Shown here: positions 44,191 to 52,854 of the stretch, in pieces | Position numbering within the stretch: the first letter of the stretch is position 1 | How the letters are laid out: every line of letters starts with the position of its first letter | Assembly: GCA_963663735.2 (NCBI GenBank) | Contig: CAXXHN010000002.1 | Coordinates: 1-64,000 of the forward strand | From: G963663735 sp963663735 | GTDB taxonomy: Bacteria > Acidobacteriota > UBA6911 > RPQK01 > JAPXNP01 | Length of the DNA stretch: 64,000 bases | Direction of reading: 5' to 3' | Translations under genes and position numbers: made by a program | The notes under the pieces: model-generated | Databases searched by the model: none | What the model saw: the letters and a program-made list of their open reading frames with translations, nothing else | Told to the model about the DNA's origin: nothing

Positions 44191-45390
44191 TTATAAACTA
44201 ACTCTCACTCCCTCATCTGCGGAACAGTAGGCTGAATATATAACCTTGACGACGTCCAGTCCCAGGTTACCGTCACTAATGACCTTTTCTCCGTCAGCTA
44301 CTGAATGGGCGAAGGCCTGACACATGGAAAGGTGTCCTGATGTCCAGTCTTCATCAGGCATGGGTGTGTTCCATCCCGCCGTTGTTTCAATTTTTTCCAT
44401 TATATAGGCTTCAGAAAAGACTTCAGGAGAAGGCGAAAAAGCCTGTACCAGGTTGCTGGGACTCATGTTCAATTTGAAATGACAGTTTGAGGCCATGACA
44501 TCAAGCCGGCTCTCCATACCTCCGAGTACAGCGTCTGAAGCCCAGGCTGTTCCCCTGGAACCATCAGCAAAAGTAATTAACACTGTTCCCCAGTTTTCCA
44601 CGTCCTGCCATCCTCCGGCGATCCATTTCTTTTTTTCCTGCCGGAGGGAAGGGATCGCGCTGGTATCACCCGTTTCTGCTGTCACCGAAACCGGCCTGAT
44701 CGGTTTCCCGTCCCTTGCCAGGCCCTCCAGCTGTTTCAAGTACAACATGGCCCCGATGGGGTGGGCACCCAGGCGTATGAGCGAACCTCCTCCTGCGAAA
44801 CGCCACAGTTTTGAAAAGGGAGAATGTGAGCCACTGTGAGTTTCTCCCCCCCGCATTTCAACTATTGTAGCTTTGGCAGCAGTGATAAGGGAGGCGGTTT
44901 TGACCATTGATGGGGCGTAGATCCAGTTTTCTCCATACATCAGGCTGACTCCAGCCTTGTTAGCTGATTCGACCATGGCTTCGGCATCCTCAGTGGCCAT
45001 CCTCAGCATTTTCCGTCGGGAACAAGATGAAATTTCATCATCCCTGGCACCCTGGGGGAGATCCTGCCCCACATAGGCAGTGAGGGGTTTGGTGCATACT
45101 ATATGCTTCCCGGCTTCGGCGGCAGCAACTGTCATGGGCCGATGCAGGTGGTTGGGAACACAAAGATCAACCATGTCGATATCCGGCCGTTTCAGTAACT
45201 CTCTGAAGTCTGTATAGGCATCTTTAATCCCGAATTTTTTGCAGTAGGAGCTGCTTCGCTCCGGGTTTACCTCAGCTACCGCAACAATCCGGGCATCAAT
45301 CCCCCCGGTTTTCCCGTAGCATCGGCCTCTGGTTTCTGCCAGGAAGCCTGCTCCGATGATTCCAATGTTAACCTGTTTCCTTTCACTCAT
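44191..45390 (-). CDS. Gfo/Idh/MocA family oxidoreductase
   Basis: A 399-residue NAD(P)-dependent sugar oxidoreductase. The Rossmann motif is VNIGIIGAGFLAETRGRCYG at residues 8-27, then VAVAEVNPERSSSYCKKFGI. Where most relatives have EKP the protein reads GKHIVCTKPLTAY, which keeps the important K and P. The C-terminal beta-sheet domain has SLMYGENWIYAPSMV and GGGSLIRLGAHPIGAMLYLK, with the usual catalytic histidine in the latter. Such enzymes often oxidise or reduce C3 of glycosides, which would pair well with DUF1080 and epimerase proteins elsewhere in the window, but that is inference. It lies 134 bases upstream of hypA on the same strand, probably as a separate unit. Confidence 0.9.
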   Translation of the reverse strand: MSERKQVNIGIIGAGFLAETRGRCYGKTGGIDARIVAVAEVNPERSSSYCKKFGIKDAYTDFRELLKRPDIDMVDLCVPNHLHRPMTVAAAEAGKHIVCTKPLTAYVGQDLPQGARDDEISSCSRRKMLRMATEDAEAMVESANKAGVSLMYGENWIYAPSMVKTASLITAAKATIVEMRGGETHSGSHSPFSKLWRFAGGGSLIRLGAHPIGAMLYLKQLEGLARDGKPIRPVSVTAETGDTSAIPSLRQEKKKWIAGGWQDVENWGTVLITFADGSRGTAWASDAVLGGMESRLDVMASNCHFKLNMSPSNLVQAFSPSPEVFSEAYIMEKIETTAGWNTPMPDEDWTSGHLSMCQAFAHSVADGEKVISDGNLGLDVVKVIYSAYCSADEGVRVSL

Positions 45391-45572
45391 TTGCGTCTCC
45401 TATTATTCCACTGTGCTGGTGGCTTCATCCTGATTGCCTGGAAATTTGAATTTCAAAAATGCCGAATATGATTTAGAATGCACTGGGTATAAGAATACAA
45501 TGTTTAAACGGTAAACAACAGAGAAGACCGTGATACCCGGAACAGGGAATCCGCTCTCACCGAAGGATCAAA

Positions 45573-47447
45573 ATGTCATCAATACAACTTGCAGTCATTC
45601 CAGTGGCCGGCCTGGGGACCAGGCTCCTTCCCTCAACCAAATCACAACCAAAGGAAATGCTGCCTGTCGCCAAGAAGCCGGTGGTCCAGTATGTTGTGGA
45701 AGAGATGGAAGCCAACGGGATTAACCAGATCCTGCTGGTAACCGGGAGGAATAAGACATCAATTGAGAACCATTTTGATTTTGATCATGAGCTGACCCGG
45801 ACACTCCGGGAGACAGGCAAGGAGGATCTTCTGCCGGAGCTGGAATATGAACGAATGCGCATGCAGTTTTTCTTTACCCGGCAGCGGATGCAGAAAGGCT
45901 TGGGGGATGCGGTTCTCTGTGCCCAGAAATTTACCAAGAGCGATCCTTTTGCCGTGGCCCTGGGCGACAGCATCATCGGACTGCACGGAAGGTCCCGGCT
46001 GGTTGAAAAGATGTCGCGGGTGTATGAAGAGGAAAATCCTTCCTGCATTATCGCGGTACAGGAAGTCACTGCTGACAGGGTTTCATCCTACGGGATTGTG
46101 AAACCGGCCGCTGACGGTGATGTGTTTCCCATTTCCGACATGGTTGAGAAACCGGCCAGGCAGGATGCCCCAAGTAATTTAGCCGTTTCGGCGCGTTATA
46201 TTTTTTCCCCGGAGATTTATGATGCCATTAACCATACCTATGCGGACAAGGGGGGAGAAGTTCAGTTGACCGATGCCATAAGGCGCCTGATCAGGGATGG
46301 GCGAAAGGTCATGGGAATCAGGCTCCCGGCTGGAGATATCAGGTATGACATCGGAAATTTTGGGGCTTATTACCGAGCTTTTATTGAGTTTGCCATGGAA
46401 GATCCGGATTATGGTGAAGATGTAAAAGCCTTTATCAGGGAGAAAGCCGTTGAGGATAGTAAAAAAGCGCGCTTACGCGAGAATCGTCTCTTAGGTAATC
46501 CGTCTGACGGGTACTACGGGAAAACGATCTCGACAACGATAAAGAATTTCAGCGCTGAAGTAGTTCTCTATGAATGGCCGGAACTGGAAGTTGTTCTGGG
46601 AAAACAGGACCGGTGCCAGTTCACCAGGATGGAGGAACTGGTTGAGGATGTCCAGCTTAATGGGCTTTATGGGGGGCTGAGGCTGGTCAAGGCCGCGATA
46701 AAAGTGTTTGTCGAGCATTGCAGAAGCCAGGAGATTACTATTCCAGAAGAGAATTTTTCCCTGAGGTATAACACTGATATTCCGCGGCAGGTGGGCCTGG
46801 CTGGGTCAAGTGCCATAATAACAGCAGTTTTCAACGCTCTCTGCGACTTTTTTCACATAAAAATTCCTCCCCAGATCCTGGCCAACCTGATCCTGGAAAC
46901 AGAGACCAGGGAGATCGGAATTGCGGCCGGGTTACAGGACCGGGTATGCCAGGTATACAACAACCTGGTTTACATGGATTTTAATGAGTTGGATTTTAAA
47001 AAACAGGGTTATGGAAATTATGAAATCCTGGATTCAAGTTTATTGCCCGGTCTTTATATGGCCTACCAGACGAGACTTAGCGAGATTTCCGGAATTTATC
47101 ACAATAACCTGAGGGAACGATGGATCCAGGGGGACAAGGATGTAATCAAGGCGATGAAGCGTTTTGCCGAACTGGCCCGGAAGGGAAGGGAGGCGATCCT
47201 GGAAAAGGATTACAAAAAACTGGGTGAACTGATGAATGAGAATTTTGACTTGAGAGCCAGCCTGGTCCGCCTTAATCCGGATAACATCAAGATGGTTGAG
47301 ATAGCCAGAAAACTGGGAGTCTCAGCCAAGTATGCTGGTTCAGGCGGAGCGGTGATTGGTGTTTGCCATGATGATGAACTCCTGAAGAAACTGAAGAAAA
47401 AATTTTCCGAAATCGGCTGCAAGGTCATAAGGCCGATAATAGGGTGA
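45573..47447 (+). CDS. Fused sugar-1-phosphate uridylyltransferase and glucuronokinase-like GHMP kinase
   Basis: A 624-residue two-enzyme protein. Residues 1-295 are a GalU-type uridylyltransferase: VIPVAGLGTRLLPSTKSQPK, the KEMLPVAKKPVVQYVVEEM lysine, QKGLGDAVLCAQKF, FAVALGDSIIG and GIVKPAADGDVFPISDMVEK. Residues 300-624 are a GHMP kinase: NRLLGNPSDGYYGKTIS, the ATP loop in RQVGLAGSSAIITAVFNAL, GIAAGLQDRVCQVYNNLVYM and the C-terminal GSGGAVIGVCHDD. The GNPSDGYYGKTIS start is the pattern I know from plant glucuronokinases. So the protein could make glucuronate 1-phosphate and then UDP-glucuronate, as bifunctional Fkp does for GDP-fucose with the same domain order. The sugar is inferred, not proven; galacturonate or another uronate is possible. 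Confidence 0.85.
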   Translation: MSSIQLAVIPVAGLGTRLLPSTKSQPKEMLPVAKKPVVQYVVEEMEANGINQILLVTGRNKTSIENHFDFDHELTRTLRETGKEDLLPELEYERMRMQFFFTRQRMQKGLGDAVLCAQKFTKSDPFAVALGDSIIGLHGRSRLVEKMSRVYEEENPSCIIAVQEVTADRVSSYGIVKPAADGDVFPISDMVEKPARQDAPSNLAVSARYIFSPEIYDAINHTYADKGGEVQLTDAIRRLIRDGRKVMGIRLPAGDIRYDIGNFGAYYRAFIEFAMEDPDYGEDVKAFIREKAVEDSKKARLRENRLLGNPSDGYYGKTISTTIKNFSAEVVLYEWPELEVVLGKQDRCQFTRMEELVEDVQLNGLYGGLRLVKAAIKVFVEHCRSQEITIPEENFSLRYNTDIPRQVGLAGSSAIITAVFNALCDFFHIKIPPQILANLILETETREIGIAAGLQDRVCQVYNNLVYMDFNELDFKKQGYGNYEILDSSLLPGLYMAYQTRLSEISGIYHNNLRERWIQGDKDVIKAMKRFAELARKGREAILEKDYKKLGELMNENFDLRASLVRLNPDNIKMVEIARKLGVSAKYAGSGGAVIGVCHDDELLKKLKKKFSEIGCKVIRPIIG

Positions 47448-47491
47448 GTATTGAACTTGGTAAGCATTTAAAAATGCAGACGGAGAACCAT

Positions 47492-47968
47492 ATGAGAAGG
47501 AAAGACAAGGAAATAACCGACAGACAGGCCATTGAAAGCATTCTCGATAATGCACTGGTTCTTCATCTTGGCCTGCTTGATGGGGACCGCCCTTACATCA
47601 TTCCCGTTAATTTTGGATATGAAGGAAATACCATTTACATTCACTCAGCGCCAGAGGGAAAGAAAATTGATTTAATCAGGAAGCACAATATTGTCAGCTT
47701 TCAGGCTGAGACAGGCCTTGAGATAGTACATAAAAGTATCCCGGATAAATGCGGCATGTTATACCGAAGCGTGGCCGGGTGCGGACGGGCCTTCATCGTC
47801 GAATCCCGGGAAGAGAAGAAATTCGGACTGGAACTGCTGATGCGACACTATAACAAGGGAGGGCAGGAGCTCTGGGAATTCGGCAGATGCCTGGATGAGG
47901 TCTGCATAATTAAAATAGTCATTGAGTCCATCTCCGGAAAAGCATCACTTCCCCGGCATATGGGGTAA
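47492..47968 (+). CDS. Pyridoxamine 5'-phosphate oxidase family (NimA-like) protein
   Basis: A 158-residue flavin-type split-barrel protein, related to NimA nitroimidazole reductases. GGAG at 47482-47485 selects the ATG at 47492 over earlier in-frame starts. The fold signatures are ALVLHLGLLDGDRPYIIPVN, FGYEGNTIYIHSAPEGKKID and VSFQAETGLEIV. Two cysteines (PDKCGMLYRSVAGCGRAFIV) lie near the flavin site. The physiological substrate is unknown; a role in handling reduced cofactors under anoxic conditions is plausible. Confidence 0.85.
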   Translation: MRRKDKEITDRQAIESILDNALVLHLGLLDGDRPYIIPVNFGYEGNTIYIHSAPEGKKIDLIRKHNIVSFQAETGLEIVHKSIPDKCGMLYRSVAGCGRAFIVESREEKKFGLELLMRHYNKGGQELWEFGRCLDEVCIIKIVIESISGKASLPRHMG

Positions 47969-48144
47969 TTGATTCCTTGGCGTCTGTTTATGGGTTTCCG
48001 AAGCTTCCGGTTTCACTCCCGTTTACTGGTTGATCCATAACAGGGTTCATGACACGGGTATTAATAGGGATTGCTGCATGGATACCGGTGTTTAAATACA
48101 GTTGTTATCGTGATTCGAATAACTGCAGGACTGGAGAGAACATA

Positions 48145-49164
48145 ATGGGTAACTGTCCATTGATGGGAGATCCAAGCAAGATTCTCAGGTACAGAGATTC
48201 GATATATGCCACTGATTTGCTGATCTGCGCTATCGCTCATTTAGATTTTTTTACCTTCCTGGAAGACAGATCCCGAACATTTGAGGAGATTTGCGCACAT
48301 TTTTCAATAGTTCCGAGGCCGACTGATGTGATGTTGTCACTTCTGATGGCAATGGAGCTGATTGAAAAAGTCGGAAAAGAATATGAATTAACGGACATTT
48401 CAAGGGAATATCTAGTAAGCGATGTGGAGCCAAGCCTTGTTCCTTATTATGCTTCTCTGAAAAACCGGCCTCAATGCAGGGAATTCTATGAGGTACTGAA
48501 AACAGGAAACCCGGCAGGGTGGTCCAGCGGAACAGGAGGCCTCAACTGGATAGAAGCCATGCGAGAGTCCTGGTTTGCCGATGAATTCACCTCGGCTATG
48601 GACAGCCGAGGTGTGTATCTCGCCCGGAAGATGGCCGAAAAAATTGTATTGAACCGACAGAGGGCTCTCCTGGATATAGCTGGAGGATCTGGTGTTTATG
48701 CCTGCGCAATAGCACAGAGATATGAGAATCTTAGTGCCACTGTTTTGGAACTTTCTCCTGTTGCTGCCGCAGCTAAGCGATCAATCGAATTAAAAGGTTT
48801 GTCGGGCAGAGTGAGCGTCAGTTGCGGGGACATGTTTGAGGAAATTCCAAAAGGTTATGATGTGCATCTTTTTGCGAATGTGTTTCATGACTGGAATCCT
48901 GATAGCATCAGGCTCCTGGTTAAGAATTCTTTTACGAGCCTCTCTCCAGAAGGTCTGGTAGTAGTCTTTGATGCACATCTCAACGATGACAAGAATGGAC
49001 CTCTCTCCATTGCCGAGTATTCCTGTCTTTTAATGCACTCCACTGACGGCAGATGTTATTCAAGGATGGAGATCAGTGAAATTCTCCTGGAAGCTGGCTT
49101 TGTCCGGATAAATGTGTCAGAAATTGCGGCTGACAGAACCATGATCACCGGCCGCAGGAATTGA
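48145..49164 (+). CDS. SAM-dependent O-methyltransferase (COMT-like)
   Basis: A 339-residue methyltransferase of the plant-COMT/hydroxyneurosporene-methyltransferase type. GGAGAG upstream favours the ATG at 48145 over an earlier frame start. An N-terminal dimerisation/winged-helix part (LICAIAHLDFFTFLEDRSRT, DVMLSLLMAMELIEKVGKEY) leads to the SAM site ALLDIAGGSGVYACAIAQRY near residue 175. The acidic strand is ATVLELSPVAAAAKR. VHLFANVFHDWNPDSIRLLV contains the H-D-W typical of the family, with the catalytic-base histidine. The substrate, probably a small hydroxylated compound, is unknown. No biosynthetic cluster surrounds it. Confidence 0.88.
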   Translation: MGNCPLMGDPSKILRYRDSIYATDLLICAIAHLDFFTFLEDRSRTFEEICAHFSIVPRPTDVMLSLLMAMELIEKVGKEYELTDISREYLVSDVEPSLVPYYASLKNRPQCREFYEVLKTGNPAGWSSGTGGLNWIEAMRESWFADEFTSAMDSRGVYLARKMAEKIVLNRQRALLDIAGGSGVYACAIAQRYENLSATVLELSPVAAAAKRSIELKGLSGRVSVSCGDMFEEIPKGYDVHLFANVFHDWNPDSIRLLVKNSFTSLSPEGLVVVFDAHLNDDKNGPLSIAEYSCLLMHSTDGRCYSRMEISEILLEAGFVRINVSEIAADRTMITGRRN

Positions 49165-49218
49165 GCGGCAGAACATATTCCGGAGGAGGAGCGGAACCTA
49201 CCCTCATCCGTCTCTTAT

Positions 49219-49254
49219 CCAGTTTCCCGCCCAGCCTGAGGCATCGGAAACTGG
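49219..49254. terminator. Convergent-gene hairpin
   Basis: CCAGTTTCC (49219-49227) and GGAAACTGG (49246-49254) pair perfectly. The loop holds a small GCC-TGA-GGC hairpin of its own. It lies between the methyltransferase gene and the convergent GH31 gene; T-runs are absent. Confidence 0.45.
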
Positions 49255-49328
49255 AATCAGGTTGCTTGGTTTTCTGCTGTTTTAATAACCATGCCGCTTT
49301 CCGGAACAACTGAGCCCGGACTTACAGG

Positions 49329-50903
49329 TTACTCCACTTTTTCGAAGTAGGGCAGGACATCTAGTGGAGCCGGTACAGTTATATCCATGGGTCCGCTGAA
49401 AACATCTCCCCTCGCGTTTTTCCAGGTGCCCGATGGTATCCTGACGGTTCGCTGGTACTTGCCCTGCTCCAGGATCGGGGCAACCAGCACATTTTCTCCC
49501 AGCAGGAACTGGTCAGTAACATTTTCATAACCCTGGTGGGGGTATGAGTATTCCATGGACCGGACAATCGGTTCATTAGTGAGTGCCGAATCCTCCGCCA
49601 GCTTGAAGATATATCCGGTAAATGCTTTTCGAATATTAACCGCTTGTTTAGCTGCCTCCAGATTTTTCTCATCCAGGATCCTCCAGGGAGCAACTGAAAA
49701 CTGCATCATCGGCATTAAAGCGTGGACCTGGGTAGAGCGTACAATCAGTTCCTGGTCGATTGTCGCATCGTTCAGGAAGGAGCTGTATTCGCCTCCCCCG
49801 ATCATATCCGGACAGCTGAATGGGTATCCGCTGAGCCCCTGTATAATCATATGGGGAATAAGTTTGTGAAGGTCTTCCCAGTTATGGTTCTTATCCCTGA
49901 GCCTTTCGGCCAGCGGCTGGCCTCCCATTTTCCACATGGCCCTGTACTCGTTGAGAGGAAATCGCAACCCGAACAGGCCGAAGAGGCGGCTGTGTTCATT
50001 TGGTTCAATGTTCTTGAAAGAAATTACGTTTTTGTAATACTGAGCGTCTCCCGCGTCGAATTTGAATCCATCTACCTTGTAGTTTTCGGTTAGATAATCA
50101 AGCTGCTGTCCAAACCAGTCAACACCAACGGGATTGGAGAAATCCAGCAGGGCGCTGGCACCATTCCACCAGCGGATCATGGCCGGTTGGGAGTCTTCGT
50201 TTTTGAGCAGTGCCCCTTCATCCCTGAGTTTTCGGTAAACCTCGGAGTCAGGGCTGATGAAAGGGCATATCCATAGCATCACCTTGAAACCTTTGCCATG
50301 GAGTTCGGAAATCATCTCCCGGGGATTGCTGAATCTCCGGAGGTTAAAATCCCATTTGCCATAGCCTTCATGCCAGTTATCATCGATCATCAGCACTCCG
50401 GGCGGAAAACCATTGGAAATGATGGAGTTGGCGTATTCCATTATATCTTCCTGGTTCTGGTCATACATCAGTTCAATCCAGGTGTTGTATTGCGGGTGCA
50501 GGAACAAGTCAGGATCCGGCATTTTTCCGGATGGAGGGAAGTATTTTTGGCTCGCAAACCGGTAGGCATCCCTTAACGTCGAGCCGGATTGGTGCTGTTC
50601 AATTTTTCCTGGTGATTCGATGGTTATGGAGTCGCTGGAAAAATTTATCCTGGGAGCTTTATCACACCAAACTACATCGCCCATATTGGAAAGAAGCAGG
50701 GGCTGGGCCTGGTTACCGTAAGTATTCGCGGCCAGGTCCGCGCTGTAACCGGGGTTCAGGGGCATCAGGTGGCCGTGGTTGACGATTCCCAGCCACCAGT
50801 AGGTCCCGGGTGCAATTGCGATTATTTTTTTCTGATCTGAAAATCCGTGGGAAGTCAGGAGGCAAAAAGCAGTAAATAAAATAACGACAAACTTGAACTT
50901 CAT
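49329..50903 (-). CDS. Exported glycoside hydrolase family 31 protein
   Basis: A 524-residue secreted glycosidase, alpha-glucosidase or alpha-xylosidase type. A signal peptide covers about residues 1-22 (MKFKFVVILFTAFCLLTSHG). The barrel motifs are PPGVLMIDDNWHEGYGKWDF, FKVMLWICPFISPDSEVY, the nucleophile in YKVDGFKFDAGDAQYYKN near residue 285, and the general-acid region GLSGYPFSCPDMIGGGEYSS. The C-terminal beta domain has PHQGYENVTDQFLLGENVLV. It is shorter than most GH31 enzymes, which have a bigger N-terminal beta domain. The exact alpha-linkage cannot be told. It sits next to the serine-hydrolase gene on the same strand. Confidence 0.9.
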   Translation of the reverse strand: MKFKFVVILFTAFCLLTSHGFSDQKKIIAIAPGTYWWLGIVNHGHLMPLNPGYSADLAANTYGNQAQPLLLSNMGDVVWCDKAPRINFSSDSITIESPGKIEQHQSGSTLRDAYRFASQKYFPPSGKMPDPDLFLHPQYNTWIELMYDQNQEDIMEYANSIISNGFPPGVLMIDDNWHEGYGKWDFNLRRFSNPREMISELHGKGFKVMLWICPFISPDSEVYRKLRDEGALLKNEDSQPAMIRWWNGASALLDFSNPVGVDWFGQQLDYLTENYKVDGFKFDAGDAQYYKNVISFKNIEPNEHSRLFGLFGLRFPLNEYRAMWKMGGQPLAERLRDKNHNWEDLHKLIPHMIIQGLSGYPFSCPDMIGGGEYSSFLNDATIDQELIVRSTQVHALMPMMQFSVAPWRILDEKNLEAAKQAVNIRKAFTGYIFKLAEDSALTNEPIVRSMEYSYPHQGYENVTDQFLLGENVLVAPILEQGKYQRTVRIPSGTWKNARGDVFSGPMDITVPAPLDVLPYFEKVE

Positions 50904-50997
50904 GAAACGCCTCCCGGTAAAACTTTCTATATTTGATGGATTTTATTGATCATTATGAATTGTCCCCCGCAACGGGCAGGGATTTATAAGTGACCTT

Positions 50998-52467
50998 TTA
51001 TGGCTGTTTAGTAAAAATAATATTTTTTACTCCTTCTGATTCAGCAGTGAATGATGTTACCTGGCCCTGCCGGTCCCGATGGAATTTTATCTTGAGAGAA
51101 GGCCCCGTAAATTCATCTGTCCCGATTGCCGCTGTTTGGATTTCCGGGCTGTAGCGAATTTTTATTTCTAACCCATTTTTTTCGGCCTGTATGCGGTATG
51201 CACAATCCAGTTCTTCCGAATAATAACTGCCGCTGTATTCGATCTGTTCGGACCTGGTCAAGATTGCGGGAGCTGATGTTTTAAGCGGGGCAGCATTTTC
51301 TGTAACCTGGGGAGAGGGGGTATCCTGCCCCGCTGTCTTTCCTGGCGTTGGCATCATGATTTTTTTCAGGTAGAGTTCAGCTACCCTGCGAGCCTTTTCG
51401 GATGGGTTGAAGTCCGAGACATTGCTGAGGATAACCACGGAAAAGTGCTGATCAGGGAACCGAAGGTAATGGGTTCGGTATCCGCCGAGAGAACCTGAAT
51501 GCTCAATTATTTTCAACCCTCTGAAAGTTCCCGGAACCAGGGCTAGAGCGTATCCGGCGTCATCTCCGTTATTGAGTTTACCGCTGGTAACCATTTTCTC
51601 AATCAAGCCCTGATCCTTTTTCCCCAGCTGGTTGCTGTAAAAATTTCTATCCCAGGGAAGGAAGTCCTCCACACAGGTGAACATACCTCCCGATCCAACC
51701 AGGTCAAAGCGGCTGATCATATTCAGGTAGCCATGATCAGTTGAAGGGTAATATCCCATGGCTCGGTCTGGAATCAGTCTTCGATAATCATCATGGAAGA
51801 AAGAGTGTTTCATCCCCAGGGGTGTGAAGATATTTTCATCGGCATATTCCCGCAGGGTCTTTCCCGATACTTTTTCAATGATCCGGTAGAGCAGGAAGTA
51901 ACAGGAGTTGCTGTACAGGTGTTTTTCTCCTGGAAGGAAATTGAGGTTTTTCTGCCTGCGAATAAGTTCGTAAACCGCCTCGGCAGGCATATAGTCCTGG
52001 AAATCATTCCCTGCCATCTGCCATAAACCAAAATAGTCCCTGATGCCGCTGGTATGGTGCAGGAGGTGGCGGATGGTAATCGGACTTCCGTAATCAGGAA
52101 AATCAGGAAGGTATGTCCTGATATTGTCTTCCAGGTCCAGCCTCCCCTCTTCTTCAAGGAGCAGCGCGCACATGGCCACAAACTGTTTGGAAACTGAACA
52201 GGCATAGAACATGGAATTGGGAGCAAGCTTGATTCCGTGCTCCAGGTCTGCCATTCCAAAGCTGTCTCTTAGGATGAATTCTCCATTTTGGATAACCGCG
52301 ATTGAGCAGCCAGGGGATTGTGAATTGTCCCATTTTTCAAAAAGAGCTTTAACATCTTCCCGCGGATTTGATACCAGGGGAGAAGTTGCTGCATCAAGAT
52401 GGGCAAACAAACTGGAAAAACAGAAAACCGCAATTGTCAAAAACGAAGCCCGATATACCCTGTTCAT
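50998..52467 (-). CDS. Exported serine hydrolase of the beta-lactamase/DD-peptidase fold
   Basis: A 489-residue secreted protein of the class C beta-lactamase-like family, whose members cleave peptide or ester bonds and mostly are not antibiotic-resistance enzymes. The signal peptide spans about residues 1-27 (MNRVYRASFLTIAVFCFSSL). The nucleophile motif SxxK is ACSVSKQFVAMCALLLEEEG near residue 94, followed by the base motif YSN in EKHLYSNSCYFLLYRIIEK. HSGSLGGYRTHYLRFPDQ supplies the third motif. LHHTSGIRDYFGLWQM is typical. The last 130 residues form a separate beta domain after a proline-rich linker. An S12 peptidase or esterase role is likeliest. Confidence 0.88.
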   Translation of the reverse strand: MNRVYRASFLTIAVFCFSSLFAHLDAATSPLVSNPREDVKALFEKWDNSQSPGCSIAVIQNGEFILRDSFGMADLEHGIKLAPNSMFYACSVSKQFVAMCALLLEEEGRLDLEDNIRTYLPDFPDYGSPITIRHLLHHTSGIRDYFGLWQMAGNDFQDYMPAEAVYELIRRQKNLNFLPGEKHLYSNSCYFLLYRIIEKVSGKTLREYADENIFTPLGMKHSFFHDDYRRLIPDRAMGYYPSTDHGYLNMISRFDLVGSGGMFTCVEDFLPWDRNFYSNQLGKKDQGLIEKMVTSGKLNNGDDAGYALALVPGTFRGLKIIEHSGSLGGYRTHYLRFPDQHFSVVILSNVSDFNPSEKARRVAELYLKKIMMPTPGKTAGQDTPSPQVTENAAPLKTSAPAILTRSEQIEYSGSYYSEELDCAYRIQAEKNGLEIKIRYSPEIQTAAIGTDEFTGPSLKIKFHRDRQGQVTSFTAESEGVKNIIFTKQP

Positions 52468-52854
52468 GGATATAGATTCTATCTGATTTTCAGGTATGTG
52501 TCAGGATGAGCAATATGATGAGTAATAATAGTTGATTTTCAAAATAGACTCGACTTGAGATCTGATTGATTTTTATAGTGATAATAGAGGGTCCCATAAC
52601 CCTGATATTTGAATACTCATGAAATCAAAGCATCAAAGCCCCGCAAGGAAAGAAAAGCATGAAAAACTCTTTATAAGTTTAAATTAGTGAGCTTGGGCAC
52701 ATAAAAGCCGCGGGGAAACATATAAAAATATACATATCAGTCAAGCAGAGTATGATGTAAGCAATATAGCAATTTTTTTATTCCTGATGTATGCCTGTAA
52801 TCGATGGGCGGTGTATGAAATATACCAGAATTTATTTTTCTGGAGAGAATTATC
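52468..52854 (+). other. Long leader of the first pilin gene with possible RNA structure
   Basis: This 387-base AT-rich spacer lies between divergent genes. AGGGT/ACCCT near 52587-52602 forms a short hairpin. CCCCGC (52639-52644) can pair with GCGGGG (52710-52715), enclosing about 65 bases. Pilin-like genes are often preceded by cyclic-di-GMP riboswitches, but I cannot match the conserved core of either known class here. No small coding frame is convincing. Confidence 0.4.

Noticed and set aside
50998..52467. Antibiotic-resistance beta-lactamase
   Set aside because: The SxxK and YSN motifs are shared by the whole S12/class C fold; the C-terminal extra domain and context point to a peptidase or esterase.
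52587..52720. A standard c-di-GMP-I (GEMM) riboswitch
   Set aside because: The conserved core around GACGCAAAGCC and its tetraloop-receptor arrangement could not be found; only a generic stem is present.
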